Positions 1 through 8,756 of a DNA stretch of 64,000 bases are shown here, in pieces (the first letter of the stretch is position 1; each line of letters begins with the position of its first letter). Position numbers and translations under genes: made by a program. The notes under the pieces are model-generated. The model had not been told where the DNA came from and made no database searches. It saw only the letters and a program-made list of their open reading frames with translations. The DNA is taken from assembly GCF_007750395.1 (NCBI RefSeq), contig NZ_CP036281.1, positions 4,239,001-4,303,000 on the forward strand. Direction: 5' to 3'. The DNA is from Polystyrenella longa. GTDB taxonomy: Bacteria; Planctomycetota; Planctomycetia; Planctomycetales; Planctomycetaceae.

Positions 1-2
1 AA

Positions 3-2072
3 GAACCTGCCGCATTTCAAACCGCTCCTACATTTGGTAGTGAACTCACAAATGAACCGGTACCGAACCCCGAGCCTCAGGAATTCGCTTTCGAAGATTC
101 TGCCGAGCCTGTCTTCGGGAATCAGTTCGCCGAGAGCCCGGAGCCCGCGTTCGAGTCAGTTAATCCTCAGCCATTAGATAAGACTGCACCCGCTCTTCCC
201 GCAATGGAGCCCGAGACTGGCACCAATGGTGGTAATGGCCCCATGATGGTTGCCCCGGAAGAAGAAGCGTTTGGTGGAATCGAATCAGAACCAACACCTC
301 TTAAATCAGTTCCCGCAGAACCGCAATTCGCGATGGAACCTGTGCCTGCATTAGAAACATCGCAGCAGCCTGGGCAAGTCATTAAGAGTCGGCAAGAACC
401 AGTCGCATTTGATCTTCAGGATCAAGAAACGGATCCTTTTGATCTCGAACTCCCGGCAGAAGAACCTGAAATCGTTGAAAACGAAGCGACTTCAACAGCC
501 CCCGCAAGTAATGAACCGACGCCACTGCCTGTCTTTGAAATGAACCTCAATGGAGAAGTAGAACCCGAGTTGGTCGACAACGCACCGCAGATGTTGGAAT
601 CGACGATGGAAGCGACGCCGCTTGCTGAATCAACAAATGATGAATTAATTATTGAAAACGAATTCCACGGTGTGGGAGTTGTTACAGATAATATCCCTCA
701 GGGAAAACAGTCACCGGAAGTCACGCTCGAAAAATTCGCCCCGGAAACCGTCATCCTCGGCGAGCCGATGATTTACCAGATTGTCGTTAAAAACGTCGGT
801 GGCAGTCTCGCCCGCAACGTGGTTGTGGAAGACCGCATTCCTAAGGGGTCCAAACTGACCGGAACCAAACCACAGGCAGAACTCGATCCGGAATCGAAAA
901 AACTAATCTGGGACTTGGGCGATTTGCCCGCTGGGGAAGAAGTGACGATTGCCGTTCGTATCGAACCCACTGCTGAAGGAGAGATCGGTTCCGTCTCGAC
1001 CGTCAACTTCGTTGCCGAAATTGGAGCGACTACCAAAGTCACAGCCCCTAAAGTCGAATTCGATTTTGTAGGACCGGACTCTGCGGAAATCGGACAGTCT
1101 GTACTCTTCAAATACATGGTCAAAAACACGGGTTCCGCTGATGCCGAACAAGTCATCATCAGAAATATGATTCCGGAATCACTTTCACATCCTGCAGGAA
1201 ACGATCTCGAATACGAAATCGGAACCTTGAAATCAGGAGAAGAAAAAGAAGTCAAACTGATGGTGATGGCCGTTCAGCTTGGTGATTGGGAAAATGTTGC
1301 CGTCCTGAAGGCCGCCGGAAATATCGAAATCAAAGATTCCGTCAAATTGAATATTGGTGGAAACCGATTGAGTCTTAGCCGCAAGGGACCAAAAGCCAGG
1401 TACCTGCATAAATCAGCTAATTACGAAACCACCGTCACCAACGATTCCCAAACAATCGCTCATAATGTCACTGTATCGGAAGCCATTCCACCGGGAATGA
1501 AATTCGTCGCAGCAGGGCAGGGTGGACAGTTTGATCCTACGGATCGTGTAATCAACTGGATTATTCCGGAGCTTCCTGGCGAATCATCTCAGACATTGAG
1601 TATTCAACTTGAGGCCATTGCCGAAGGGGACCAGCAGTCGACCGTCACCGTCAGCGAAACCCACGGTAAACCGACTTCACTGGCATCCACGACACAGGTC
1701 AAAGGGTATAGTACGGTATCTCTATCGGTTCAACCCCTTGATCAGAACGCCGGTATCGCGGTTGGCGAAACAGTCGTCATGAAAGTTCACGCGGAAAGCA
1801 AAGGGACTTCACCCTCTACGGCTGTGAAGTTGAAAATGACTATTCCCCCTGAAATGGAAGTCATCAACGTGAAAGGCCCCGCCAAGTTTCACGATAATGG
1901 AAACGAAATTGAGTTCGACGAAATCAGTTCCTTACCACTTTCGAAGTCAGCAGAGTTTGAATTGAAACTCAGAGCGAAATCGCCCGGCGACGTTCGGTTT
2001 AAAGTGAGTGCCAATTCCAGTGAAATGAAATCGGCCGTTAGCCAGGAAGAAGTGATCCTGATTCTCGACTGA
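3..2072 (+). CDS. DUF11-repeat exported/surface protein, 5' end outside window
   Basis: The frame is already open at the first base and stays open to a TGA at 2070-2072, so the N-terminus lies outside the window; an ATG at 204 is internal. About 689 residues are visible. The first ~230 are low-complexity and acidic, rich in Pro, Glu, Ala and Phe. Four Ig-like modules follow, at about 711-980, 1047-1280, 1365-1630 and 1710-2020. Each has the DUF11 pattern of a Y/F-x-x-x-V-x-N strand followed by a D/E-x-I-P turn (for example VVKNVGG then EDRIPKG, MVKNTGS then RNMIPES, TVTNDSQ then EAIPPGM). DUF11 proteins are commonly cell-surface or envelope structural proteins. No catalytic motif is seen. It ends just before a strong bidirectional terminator and converges on the next gene. 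The family call is solid; the role as an envelope protein is inference. Confidence 0.85.
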   Translation, partial: EPAAFQTAPTFGSELTNEPVPNPEPQEFAFEDSAEPVFGNQFAESPEPAFESVNPQPLDKTAPALPAMEPETGTNGGNGPMMVAPEEEAFGGIESEPTPLKSVPAEPQFAMEPVPALETSQQPGQVIKSRQEPVAFDLQDQETDPFDLELPAEEPEIVENEATSTAPASNEPTPLPVFEMNLNGEVEPELVDNAPQMLESTMEATPLAESTNDELIIENEFHGVGVVTDNIPQGKQSPEVTLEKFAPETVILGEPMIYQIVVKNVGGSLARNVVVEDRIPKGSKLTGTKPQAELDPESKKLIWDLGDLPAGEEVTIAVRIEPTAEGEIGSVSTVNFVAEIGATTKVTAPKVEFDFVGPDSAEIGQSVLFKYMVKNTGSADAEQVIIRNMIPESLSHPAGNDLEYEIGTLKSGEEKEVKLMVMAVQLGDWENVAVLKAAGNIEIKDSVKLNIGGNRLSLSRKGPKARYLHKSANYETTVTNDSQTIAHNVTVSEAIPPGMKFVAAGQGGQFDPTDRVINWIIPELPGESSQTLSIQLEAIAEGDQQSTVTVSETHGKPTSLASTTQVKGYSTVSLSVQPLDQNAGIAVGETVVMKVHAESKGTSPSTAVKLKMTIPPEMEVINVKGPAKFHDNGNEIEFDEISSLPLSKSAEFELKLRAKSPGDVRFKVSANSSEMKSAVSQEEVILILD

Positions 2073-2112
2073 TCAAGATTCATTTCCCTAAAGATTCTCA
2101 TCCACAACTGAT

Positions 2113-2161
2113 ACAAAAAAAGCCTGATCCTCCAGCCGGGGATCAGGCTTTTTTTATTTCG
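2113..2161. terminator. Bidirectional intrinsic terminator, copy 1 of a 49-bp repeat
   Basis: GCCTGATCC (2122-2130) pairs with GGATCAGGC (2140-2148). Seven A precede the stem and seven T follow it, so it can stop transcription from the DUF11 gene on the plus strand and from the membrane-protein gene on the minus strand. It is 46/49 identical to the element at 4173-4221. Confidence 0.9.
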
Positions 2162-2165
2162 CCAA

Positions 2166-4001
2166 TTACATCCGAATGTAAATCTGTTGCTTCTCTAAAC
2201 TACGAACCAGCAGATAGATGATCGCAATGAACACACCTAACCCCAGCAAGACCATCCAGGTCTCTGCGTCCTTCGGTAAGAATTCGGGAAGGAGGGTGAT
2301 CACCAGCACCCTGTGAATGGCGTAGGCCGCCAGCGGGTTCATACCAAACGTGCGAAAAATGCCTACCTGAATATTTCCTATATCCACGATAGCAACAAAT
2401 AAAGCCAATACGAGGAAAGCAATTCCAGTTGAAACGAGCACGAATGGAAGGGAAACAATTCGTTTCCAAACCAGCCAATAATTGGGCAACTGATCGGATA
2501 CATTTTTCATAAATGGCAATGGAGCCAACAGCGAAGTCAAAGAACGTTTGGAGAATTGTTCAATTGGTGGAATCACCGGTGAGGCGGGATGACCCTTTGC
2601 TCTATAACTCATTACCTGTGAAGATTCCACCGGCTGAACAATCAACTTTTCAATTTTGTCACGCGTTGTCTCGTTTTGTTTTTGGATAAATTTATCAAGC
2701 GACATCTCTCGTTCCGACTCATCTTGATAGATGCCGTTACTCGCCAAGATCCGTTTATTCTCCGCTTCGAGTGCTTCACCGGTATCATAAAAACTCGCCA
2801 AGCAGGAGAGCATATATCCAATGGATAAGAAACCAATCCCCCAAACGAGCAAATGACTGACATTTTTACGCGCGGAATTTCCTTTCATAATGTCATAACT
2901 AAGAGAACCCGCCAACATCACGACAGCCCAGCCGAACACTCCAAAACAACCCCCATCCCACCCTCGATCATTTCCAGTCCTCCAGATATCTCCCATCCAA
3001 TTATTCAAACCGTGATTGGGATTCACGTAAGTGAAGTTCTCCGTATACCCCCATAGGAATTGCCAATTGAATGCATAGGTCATCCAGACGTGGCTGATTC
3101 CGAACAGAAGCATCACAGCAAATCGAGTCCAGAAGGGCATATTGATAAACGGCAATACAACCAACTGAGTCACTCCGATGATGGCCAGCGTTTCCCACAG
3201 ATGACTCTTCAACAGGAGCTTAAGAATGTGGAGTGATTTTGGAAAAAGGTAGGGTGCAGAGATATATTCTGGTTTTACAATAACTTTCTCCACGAGTTCC
3301 TTCTGTTCAGCAGTGAGCTGTTCTTCGCTCAATTCTCCTTCGCCGATTTTTTCCTTTATACTCTCTTGCAACTGAATTTGTTGTTTTGCTTCCAAGTAGC
3401 TTACGTACTGATGATACTCTTCATGCGACTTCACAAATAAGCTGTATTGAGCGGCCACTCGATCTTCGATGGCTTCCTTTTGAAGTTCTGCGAGGCTATC
3501 TCCTGGAGGTAACTTCCATTTCTCAGATTGCATCATCGGGGCACGCAATCTGTTTTTGACATAGTCTTCACTGAGCTGATCAGGAGCAACTCGCAGGTAC
3601 TGCATGTATTCTTCGGGAGCCAACTGAACTTGTGGGTTCAGATAAAACTCTCCGAATGAATTGAAGTGGGCCCCAATGCCGAACAGTACGATTGAAACAA
3701 GACACAATCCAAGACTACGTTTGCAGTAACTGAAATAGGTTCTCAGCTTCCCGAATTGAACCAGTCGCCGGGTAATAGATATTCGGAACGAGAATCCGAC
3801 CGCAAATATAAACGACGGCATGATTGTGTCGGCATAACTGAAATAGAGTTCGTTATGCTTGAAAGTGTGGTACACATTTGCGAACTCTTCCAGGTAAGTC
3901 ACCAGGAACATACCGAGGACGGTGTAACCACGAAATTGATCCATCGAAACGACGCGAGCATCGACGCCAACAGGGGGGCGTACTGGACTATCAGACATCA
4001 T
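2166..4001 (-). CDS. Multipass membrane protein, DUF5009/HGSNAT-like acyltransferase family
   Basis: A ~611-residue polytopic membrane protein. The N-terminal segment SMDQFRGYTVLGMFLVTYLE is typical of the DUF5009/heparan-alpha-glucosaminide N-acetyltransferase-like family, integral membrane proteins thought to move acyl groups across the membrane onto sugars. Several hydrophobic helices follow. A long charged, helix-prone insert lies at roughly residues 105-220 and a second hydrophilic insert at roughly 415-485. Three hydrophobic segments close the protein. The frame extends upstream to a TTG at 4043, but the tandem ATGs at 4001 and 3998 have a GAGG upstream, so I prefer 4001. It is flanked by two near-identical terminators and is transcribed toward the DUF11 gene. 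Substrate and donor cannot be read from sequence. Confidence 0.75.
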   Translation of the reverse strand: MMSDSPVRPPVGVDARVVSMDQFRGYTVLGMFLVTYLEEFANVYHTFKHNELYFSYADTIMPSFIFAVGFSFRISITRRLVQFGKLRTYFSYCKRSLGLCLVSIVLFGIGAHFNSFGEFYLNPQVQLAPEEYMQYLRVAPDQLSEDYVKNRLRAPMMQSEKWKLPPGDSLAELQKEAIEDRVAAQYSLFVKSHEEYHQYVSYLEAKQQIQLQESIKEKIGEGELSEEQLTAEQKELVEKVIVKPEYISAPYLFPKSLHILKLLLKSHLWETLAIIGVTQLVVLPFINMPFWTRFAVMLLFGISHVWMTYAFNWQFLWGYTENFTYVNPNHGLNNWMGDIWRTGNDRGWDGGCFGVFGWAVVMLAGSLSYDIMKGNSARKNVSHLLVWGIGFLSIGYMLSCLASFYDTGEALEAENKRILASNGIYQDESEREMSLDKFIQKQNETTRDKIEKLIVQPVESSQVMSYRAKGHPASPVIPPIEQFSKRSLTSLLAPLPFMKNVSDQLPNYWLVWKRIVSLPFVLVSTGIAFLVLALFVAIVDIGNIQVGIFRTFGMNPLAAYAIHRVLVITLLPEFLPKDAETWMVLLGLGVFIAIIYLLVRSLEKQQIYIRM

Positions 4002-4172
4002 TACGGATAACCTCAAGAATGAACCAGGAGGAGGGAATGCCAAGTAGACTTGCGAAGCTACTGCCGGAGTGTGTGATGCCTATTAATCATTTTCTATGGG
4101 ATTAGATTACCACTTTGATGTCCAGGAGAGTACCTAAAGGCAATATTTCCTATAATCAATATAAATTTATGC

Positions 4173-4221
4173 ACAAAAAAAGCCTGATCCTCCAGCCAGA
4201 GATCAGGCTTTTTCTATTTCG
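4173..4221. terminator. Intrinsic terminator, copy 2 of the 49-bp repeat
   Basis: GCCTGATC (4182-4189) pairs with GATCAGGC (4201-4208), with an A tract before and TTTTTCT after. It lies 17 bp past the sigma-factor stop codon and would terminate that leftward transcript. It differs from the copy at 2113-2161 at only three of 49 positions. Confidence 0.85.
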
Positions 4222-4237
4222 ATCGACGGGGTCACTG

Positions 4238-5083
4238 TCAGTCGCCCATCAATTTTCGCGCGAGTCGCTTCAGCGCTTCGTTTTCGATCTGGCGAACTCG
4301 TTCGCGGGTCAGTCCCAGACTCTCGCCGATTTCTTTCAGCGTGCTGGGTTCTTCACCATCAAGACCAAAACGCATTCGCAGAATGCTCGACTCTCGCGGG
4401 TCCATCTCTTCCAGCAGACGATAGACATGTTCCAGGTTGTCGCTGTTGATCAGGTCGTCTTCGGGACTTTTCACTCTCTCATCTGGAATGATGTCTCCGA
4501 GCGTCCGACCATTTTCCTGGTTGCCGTCGGTCTGGGGGGTGGCGTTGTAAAGCTGAATCGCCTTCTTGACGATGCCCAGCTTCTTTTTATTCAGTTGCAG
4601 CTCCTTGGCAACTTCCTCCATCGTTGGCGTGCGGTTGAATTCGTCCTGCAGCTTGGCAGTGGCGCGTCTCCACTTAGTAAGCAGTTCAACCATATAGGCT
4701 GGAATGCGGATCGTCTTGGCGGAATTGATGATCGCACGCTTGATTGACTGCTTGATCCAGTAACTGGCGTAAGTACTGAACCGGGTATTCATACCGGGGT
4801 CGAAACCTTCAACCGCACGCAAGAGCCCGAGGTTCCCTTCCTCAATGAGGTCCTGAATCGGCAAACCTTTATTGGTATAGGCTCGCGCAATATTCACGAC
4901 GAGACGCAAGTTGGCACGGACCATTCGGTCGCGGGCCAGCATGTCTCCATCGCCGATTCGATACGAGAGTTCCTTCTCTTCATTCGCGGTGAGAAGCGCT
5001 GTCTCGTTAATTTCACGAAGGTACGTCTCCAGAGGAGCTTGTACATTGGAACTACTGCGGCGCTGAACTGTCGTCTTTTGCAT
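4238..5083 (-). CDS. Sigma-70 family RNA polymerase sigma factor (RpoD/SigA-like, short)
   Basis: 281 residues. Region 1.2 begins near residue 17 (PLETYLREINETALLT). Region 2 spans about 50-120 and includes DLIEEGNLGLLRAVEGFD and the -10-reading helix FSTYASYWIKQSIKRAI. Region 3 is about 125-200. Region 4 carries the -35-reading helix-turn-helix LKEIGESLGLTRERVRQIE near the C-terminus. Region 1.1 and the long non-conserved region of housekeeping sigma factors are absent, so it is much shorter than E. coli RpoD and resembles group 2 or minimal primary sigma factors. It recruits core RNA polymerase to -10/-35 promoters. The gene stands alone, ends at a strong terminator and has a ~580-bp upstream region shared with the divergent kinase gene. 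Whether it is the vegetative or an alternative sigma factor cannot be decided here. Confidence 0.92.
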   Translation of the reverse strand: MQKTTVQRRSSSNVQAPLETYLREINETALLTANEEKELSYRIGDGDMLARDRMVRANLRLVVNIARAYTNKGLPIQDLIEEGNLGLLRAVEGFDPGMNTRFSTYASYWIKQSIKRAIINSAKTIRIPAYMVELLTKWRRATAKLQDEFNRTPTMEEVAKELQLNKKKLGIVKKAIQLYNATPQTDGNQENGRTLGDIIPDERVKSPEDDLINSDNLEHVYRLLEEMDPRESSILRMRFGLDGEEPSTLKEIGESLGLTRERVRQIENEALKRLARKLMGD

Positions 5084-5662
5084 CAGATACCTGCCGTACT
5101 TCAGTCAGATTGACTCATATATCAGGGAAACCAGGCGGGCTCAGAAATTCTGAACAAACCTGCACGTCCAGTCCGAGAATGTAAAACCTCTGTCTCAAAT
5201 AACATCACCACAGAGATTTCACCGGAACCGAGTCTTGTCATTCAAAGCACTACAGCCCCGGTTCAGGACTAAACGTCACAAAAAGTAATGTGGTGCCTAA
5301 GGCATATCGTCGTCCGGTCAAACGAAGCTCGACTTTACCTGCACTTATTGCCGAATAACGCTGTGAAGCTGTACGGATTGCGCAGATTTAACGCTTCTGA
5401 CGACAAAATGGGTTTTGATTGACGATCACGAAATCTGAGAACGCGAGGCGAACTCTGCCGGCTCCGTGAACTAGGTAGTTGGCCGCGGCCCCTGCTTCGG
5501 GATATAATGAAAACAGAGTGAAATCCGCCAGTTTTCGAGCTTGGTGGTTTTCTCTGACAAACGCAGGCCAAACTTTTTATGAACAGTTCAAACTCGTCTT
5601 CGACGTTCACACCATGATTATCCCATCTCGACCATTTGCCGAAACAGATTTTGCCTGCCTCA
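5084..5662. other. Intergenic region between divergent sigma factor and kinase genes
   Basis: About 580 bp with no convincing gene. Short open frames on both strands have no family-like sequence. It must hold promoters for both divergent genes, but I could not single out a good -10/-35 pair. Confidence 0.5.
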
Positions 5663-6556
5663 ATGAGCCTCTTCTCTTTTCTAAATAAAGCTGGTAATAA
5701 ACCGGCCCGCGTGGATCTCAAACAGAGATTCCAAATGCAAGCGACGGCTGGGCCGGGCAGTATGTCCAAAGTTTGGCGGGCCACGGACAATGAAACCGGC
5801 GAACGATATGCCATCAAGATTCTCGATAAGGTCAAAACGGCCAAGTTGGAAGAGCGTTACCAGACAGTGAACAAACCGAGCGAAGCCGAAATCTCGCTGC
5901 AGCTCGACCACCCTAATATTGTGAAATCTTACGAAGCTGGTTTCACTCTGGAAGACGAACCCTATCTGCTGATGGAACTGATCGACGGTGTCAGTCTCAG
6001 CAACCTCGTCGAACTGCAAAATACTCGCATCAAGAAGCAGGCTCTGTCGTTCATGATTCAACTGGGTCAGTCCCTCGTCTATCTCCATGAACAGGGATTT
6101 ATGCACCATGATCTCTGTCCCCGAAATGTCATGGTGACTGTCGATAACCGGGTGAAGCTGATCGACTTCGGGCTCGCGGTTCCCAATACTCCCGATTTTC
6201 AGAAACCGGGCAATCGCACAGGAACGGCCCAGTACATGGCGCCAGAATTGATCAAACGCCAGCGAATTGACCAGCGAATCGACGTCTTCGCCTACGCGCT
6301 CACCTGCTATGAGATCGTTACAGGAAAGTTACCCTGGAATGCGGGGGACTCATTCGAGTCGGTACTCAAATGCATCAATGCACCTCCCACCGATATCCGG
6401 GAATACAGCCCCAAACTGGACGCACAATTGGCTGAGGCCATTATGAAAGGGGCCGCACCCAACCCAGATGACCGTGCCCAGACCATATCGGAAATGGTTG
6501 ATCAGTTTGTGCAGATATATCGCCGGTTGAAAGCTCGAAAAAGATCTCAAAGTTGA
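5663..6556 (+). CDS. Cytoplasmic serine/threonine protein kinase
   Basis: 297 residues from the ATG at 5663 (a TTG at 5636 is possible; neither has a clear ribosome-binding site). This is a complete Hanks-type kinase domain: glycine-rich loop AGPGSMSKV near 30-37, ATP-binding lysine in YAIKIL (K52), alpha-C glutamate in SEAEISLQL, catalytic loop HHDLCPRN (D150), metal-binding IDFGLA, and substrate-loop APEL. The usual HRD is HHD, so it lacks the arginine that couples activation-loop phosphorylation to activity. There is no transmembrane segment or sensory extension, unlike many planctomycete kinases. It probably phosphorylates cytoplasmic proteins; substrates are unknown. A helicase gene follows 113 bp downstream. 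Confidence 0.9.
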   Translation: MSLFSFLNKAGNKPARVDLKQRFQMQATAGPGSMSKVWRATDNETGERYAIKILDKVKTAKLEERYQTVNKPSEAEISLQLDHPNIVKSYEAGFTLEDEPYLLMELIDGVSLSNLVELQNTRIKKQALSFMIQLGQSLVYLHEQGFMHHDLCPRNVMVTVDNRVKLIDFGLAVPNTPDFQKPGNRTGTAQYMAPELIKRQRIDQRIDVFAYALTCYEIVTGKLPWNAGDSFESVLKCINAPPTDIREYSPKLDAQLAEAIMKGAAPNPDDRAQTISEMVDQFVQIYRRLKARKRSQS

Positions 6557-6669
6557 CGTCCAAGATTGCAGATGCGGACCGTCTGCTTTAGGATCCTGCC
6601 TGACTCGACCGCGGCAGGCGACTCATTGGAACGCGCCACTCTTAGATTGCCGCATATTCTTCAGCACGG

Positions 6670-8670
6670 ATGAACGCCCCCCAATCGATGTCTGCACACC
6701 TTTCCAGCTTAAATCCTCCTCAACGTGATGCCGTACTAGTCAAGGAAGGCCCACTGCTCGTACTCGCAGGTGCTGGTACAGGGAAAACCCGCGTCATCAC
6801 CTACCGCATGGCAGAACTCATTCGGCAAGGGGTCTCTCCCGATCAAATCCTCTCGGTGACCTTTACCAACAAAGCGGCAAAGGAGATGGGCGAAAGAACC
6901 AAGGTTCTGCTGGGTGGCAACCTGAGAGTGCGTCCCTTCATTTCGACCTTTCACTCATTGTGCGTTCGTATCCTGCGACAAGAGATCGAGAACCTCGGTT
7001 ATCCCAAGACCTTCGCGATTTACGACCGGGGCGATCAGGAATCAGCCGCTCGCACCGCGCTCCGCGATTGTCGAATGGCCGACTCTACCCTGCGTCCGGG
7101 TGACCTGCTCAACCTGATCAGCCGTTGGAAAATGGCCGGGGAGAACCCGCGGACTGCCCCTGATCTTGCGACCAACGATAAAGAGTTTCTCGCGGCCGTC
7201 GCATTCCGTCGTTATCAGAACAATATCAAAGCCTCCGGTGGAGTCGACTTCGATGACCTCCTTCTGCTAACGGTTGACCTGTTCAAGCAATTTCCGGAAG
7301 TCCTGGAAAAGTATCAGGAGAAATTCCAATACGTTCAGATCGATGAATATCAGGATACTAACGGAGTTCAGTTCAATCTGATTAAATCACTCGTCGCGAA
7401 ACATAATAATTTGTGTGTCGTGGGTGACGATGACCAATCGATCTATGGTTGGCGGGGTGCGGAAGTGACTCACATCCTGAACTTCCAACAACATTTCCCC
7501 GGCGCCACCGTCGTTCGTCTGCAGGACAACTACCGTTGCACGGTGAACATTATCGACCATGCCAACCGGCTTGTGAAACATAATAAAGGTCGCCACGACA
7601 AGACACTCATCGCTCATAAATATGGCGAAGACGATGTCCGCATCCGCGAGTACCCCAGCGAGACGGATGAAGCGGAATGTGTTGTGCGTGAAATTGAATA
7701 CCTGGTCAATTACAAAAATGTCCCCGCTGAAGATATCGCGATTCTGTTCCGCACAAATGAACAACCTCGACCTTTTGAGACCGAACTTCGCCGACGCAAT
7801 ATTCCTTACAACCTCGTCGGAGGGCAATCATTCTTTGATCGCCGCGAGATTCGGGACGTGATGAGTTACCTCAAAATCTTTCTCAATCAGAAAGATGAAG
7901 TCTCACTCCTCCGCATCATCAATCGACCGACGCGCGGAATCAGCACGGCGACGGTCGAAAAGTTAATGAAACATGCAGTCGCTCACAAAAAGCCGATACT
8001 CGGTTGCGCCGAAGAAGTTGCCGCATCCGACGGACTGTCCAAAGCAGCCGTCGCGGCCGTCGGTCAGTTTGATAGATTGTTGAAGAAATACCGTGAACGC
8101 TTCGCATCTCAACCCCGCGAGATGGACCGTGCCTTAACCGCTCTGCTGGAAGAGATCGATTACAACAGCGAGATTGAAAAGCAATACAAAGAATCGCAAC
8201 AGCAACTGATGCGTAAGGAAGTTCTCGATCAAATCATCGCGGGGATGAAGGAATATCAGAATCGGGAAAGTGAACCAAGCCTGGCCGGTTTTCTCGATGA
8301 AGTCTCCCTCGATGGCGAAGATGCCTTCAACGAGAAAGAAAAAGTAGAAGCCCATAAAGTGACTCTCATGACGTTGCATAGCGCAAAAGGGCTGGAGTTT
8401 CCGCGCGTTTATCTCATCGGGCTGGAAGAGGGTCTCTTACCACATAAGCGATCGATCGATGCTGACAACGATGCCATTCAGGAAGAACGTCGACTGGCCT
8501 ATGTGGGTATTACTCGCGCCAAAGACTATATCTCGATCAGTCGCGCCGTCACCCGCGCCAAATACGGAAAACGCAGCCGCACCATCCCCTCCCGCTTCCT
8601 CCACGAAATGCTGACCGACGCCGCGGTGGAGAAGATGATCGAAGAGGCCGAAGAAGCCGAAGCGGAGTGA
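6670..8670 (+). CDS. Superfamily 1A ATP-dependent DNA helicase, Rep/UvrD type
   Basis: 666 residues, the length of Rep rather than the longer PcrA/UvrD. All SF1A motifs are visible: Q motif LNPPQRDAV, Walker A GAGTGKT (34-40), Ia TFTNKAAKEM, II IDEYQDTN, III VGDDDQSIYGWRGA, IV VRLQDNYRC, V VTLMTLHSAKGLEFPRV and VI RRLAYVGITRAKD. The segment YNLVGGQSFFDRREIRDVM matches the Rep-like 2B region. Such enzymes unwind DNA 3' to 5' and help forks past obstacles or act in repair. The acidic C-terminal tail (EEAEEAEAE) replaces the Tudor-like tail of PcrA. The N-terminus MNAPQSMSAHL could start at either methionine. The gene appears to stand alone. Confidence 0.95.
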   Translation: MNAPQSMSAHLSSLNPPQRDAVLVKEGPLLVLAGAGTGKTRVITYRMAELIRQGVSPDQILSVTFTNKAAKEMGERTKVLLGGNLRVRPFISTFHSLCVRILRQEIENLGYPKTFAIYDRGDQESAARTALRDCRMADSTLRPGDLLNLISRWKMAGENPRTAPDLATNDKEFLAAVAFRRYQNNIKASGGVDFDDLLLLTVDLFKQFPEVLEKYQEKFQYVQIDEYQDTNGVQFNLIKSLVAKHNNLCVVGDDDQSIYGWRGAEVTHILNFQQHFPGATVVRLQDNYRCTVNIIDHANRLVKHNKGRHDKTLIAHKYGEDDVRIREYPSETDEAECVVREIEYLVNYKNVPAEDIAILFRTNEQPRPFETELRRRNIPYNLVGGQSFFDRREIRDVMSYLKIFLNQKDEVSLLRIINRPTRGISTATVEKLMKHAVAHKKPILGCAEEVAASDGLSKAAVAAVGQFDRLLKKYRERFASQPREMDRALTALLEEIDYNSEIEKQYKESQQQLMRKEVLDQIIAGMKEYQNRESEPSLAGFLDEVSLDGEDAFNEKEKVEAHKVTLMTLHSAKGLEFPRVYLIGLEEGLLPHKRSIDADNDAIQEERRLAYVGITRAKDYISISRAVTRAKYGKRSRTIPSRFLHEMLTDAAVEKMIEEAEEAEAE

Positions 8671-8683
8671 TTGTGAAATCTGG

Positions 8684-8713
8684 TTGACAACACGATGACA
8701 GCAGTTGTATGCT
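8684..8713 (+). promoter_or_regulatory. Candidate sigma70-type promoter for the LRR gene pair
   Basis: A perfect -35 TTGACA (8684-8689) is followed after 18 bp by TATGCT (8708-8713), 43 bp before the first LRR start. Good match by eye; not tested. Confidence 0.45.
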
Positions 8714-8756
8714 TATGTAACAGCACACTTCCCATTCATCGCGAAACGTCTCATTC

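Noticed and set aside
4115-4747. 210-codon plus-strand open frame over the sigma-factor gene
   Set aside because: It is antisense to a well-conserved sigma factor and shows no domain or signal sequence of its own.
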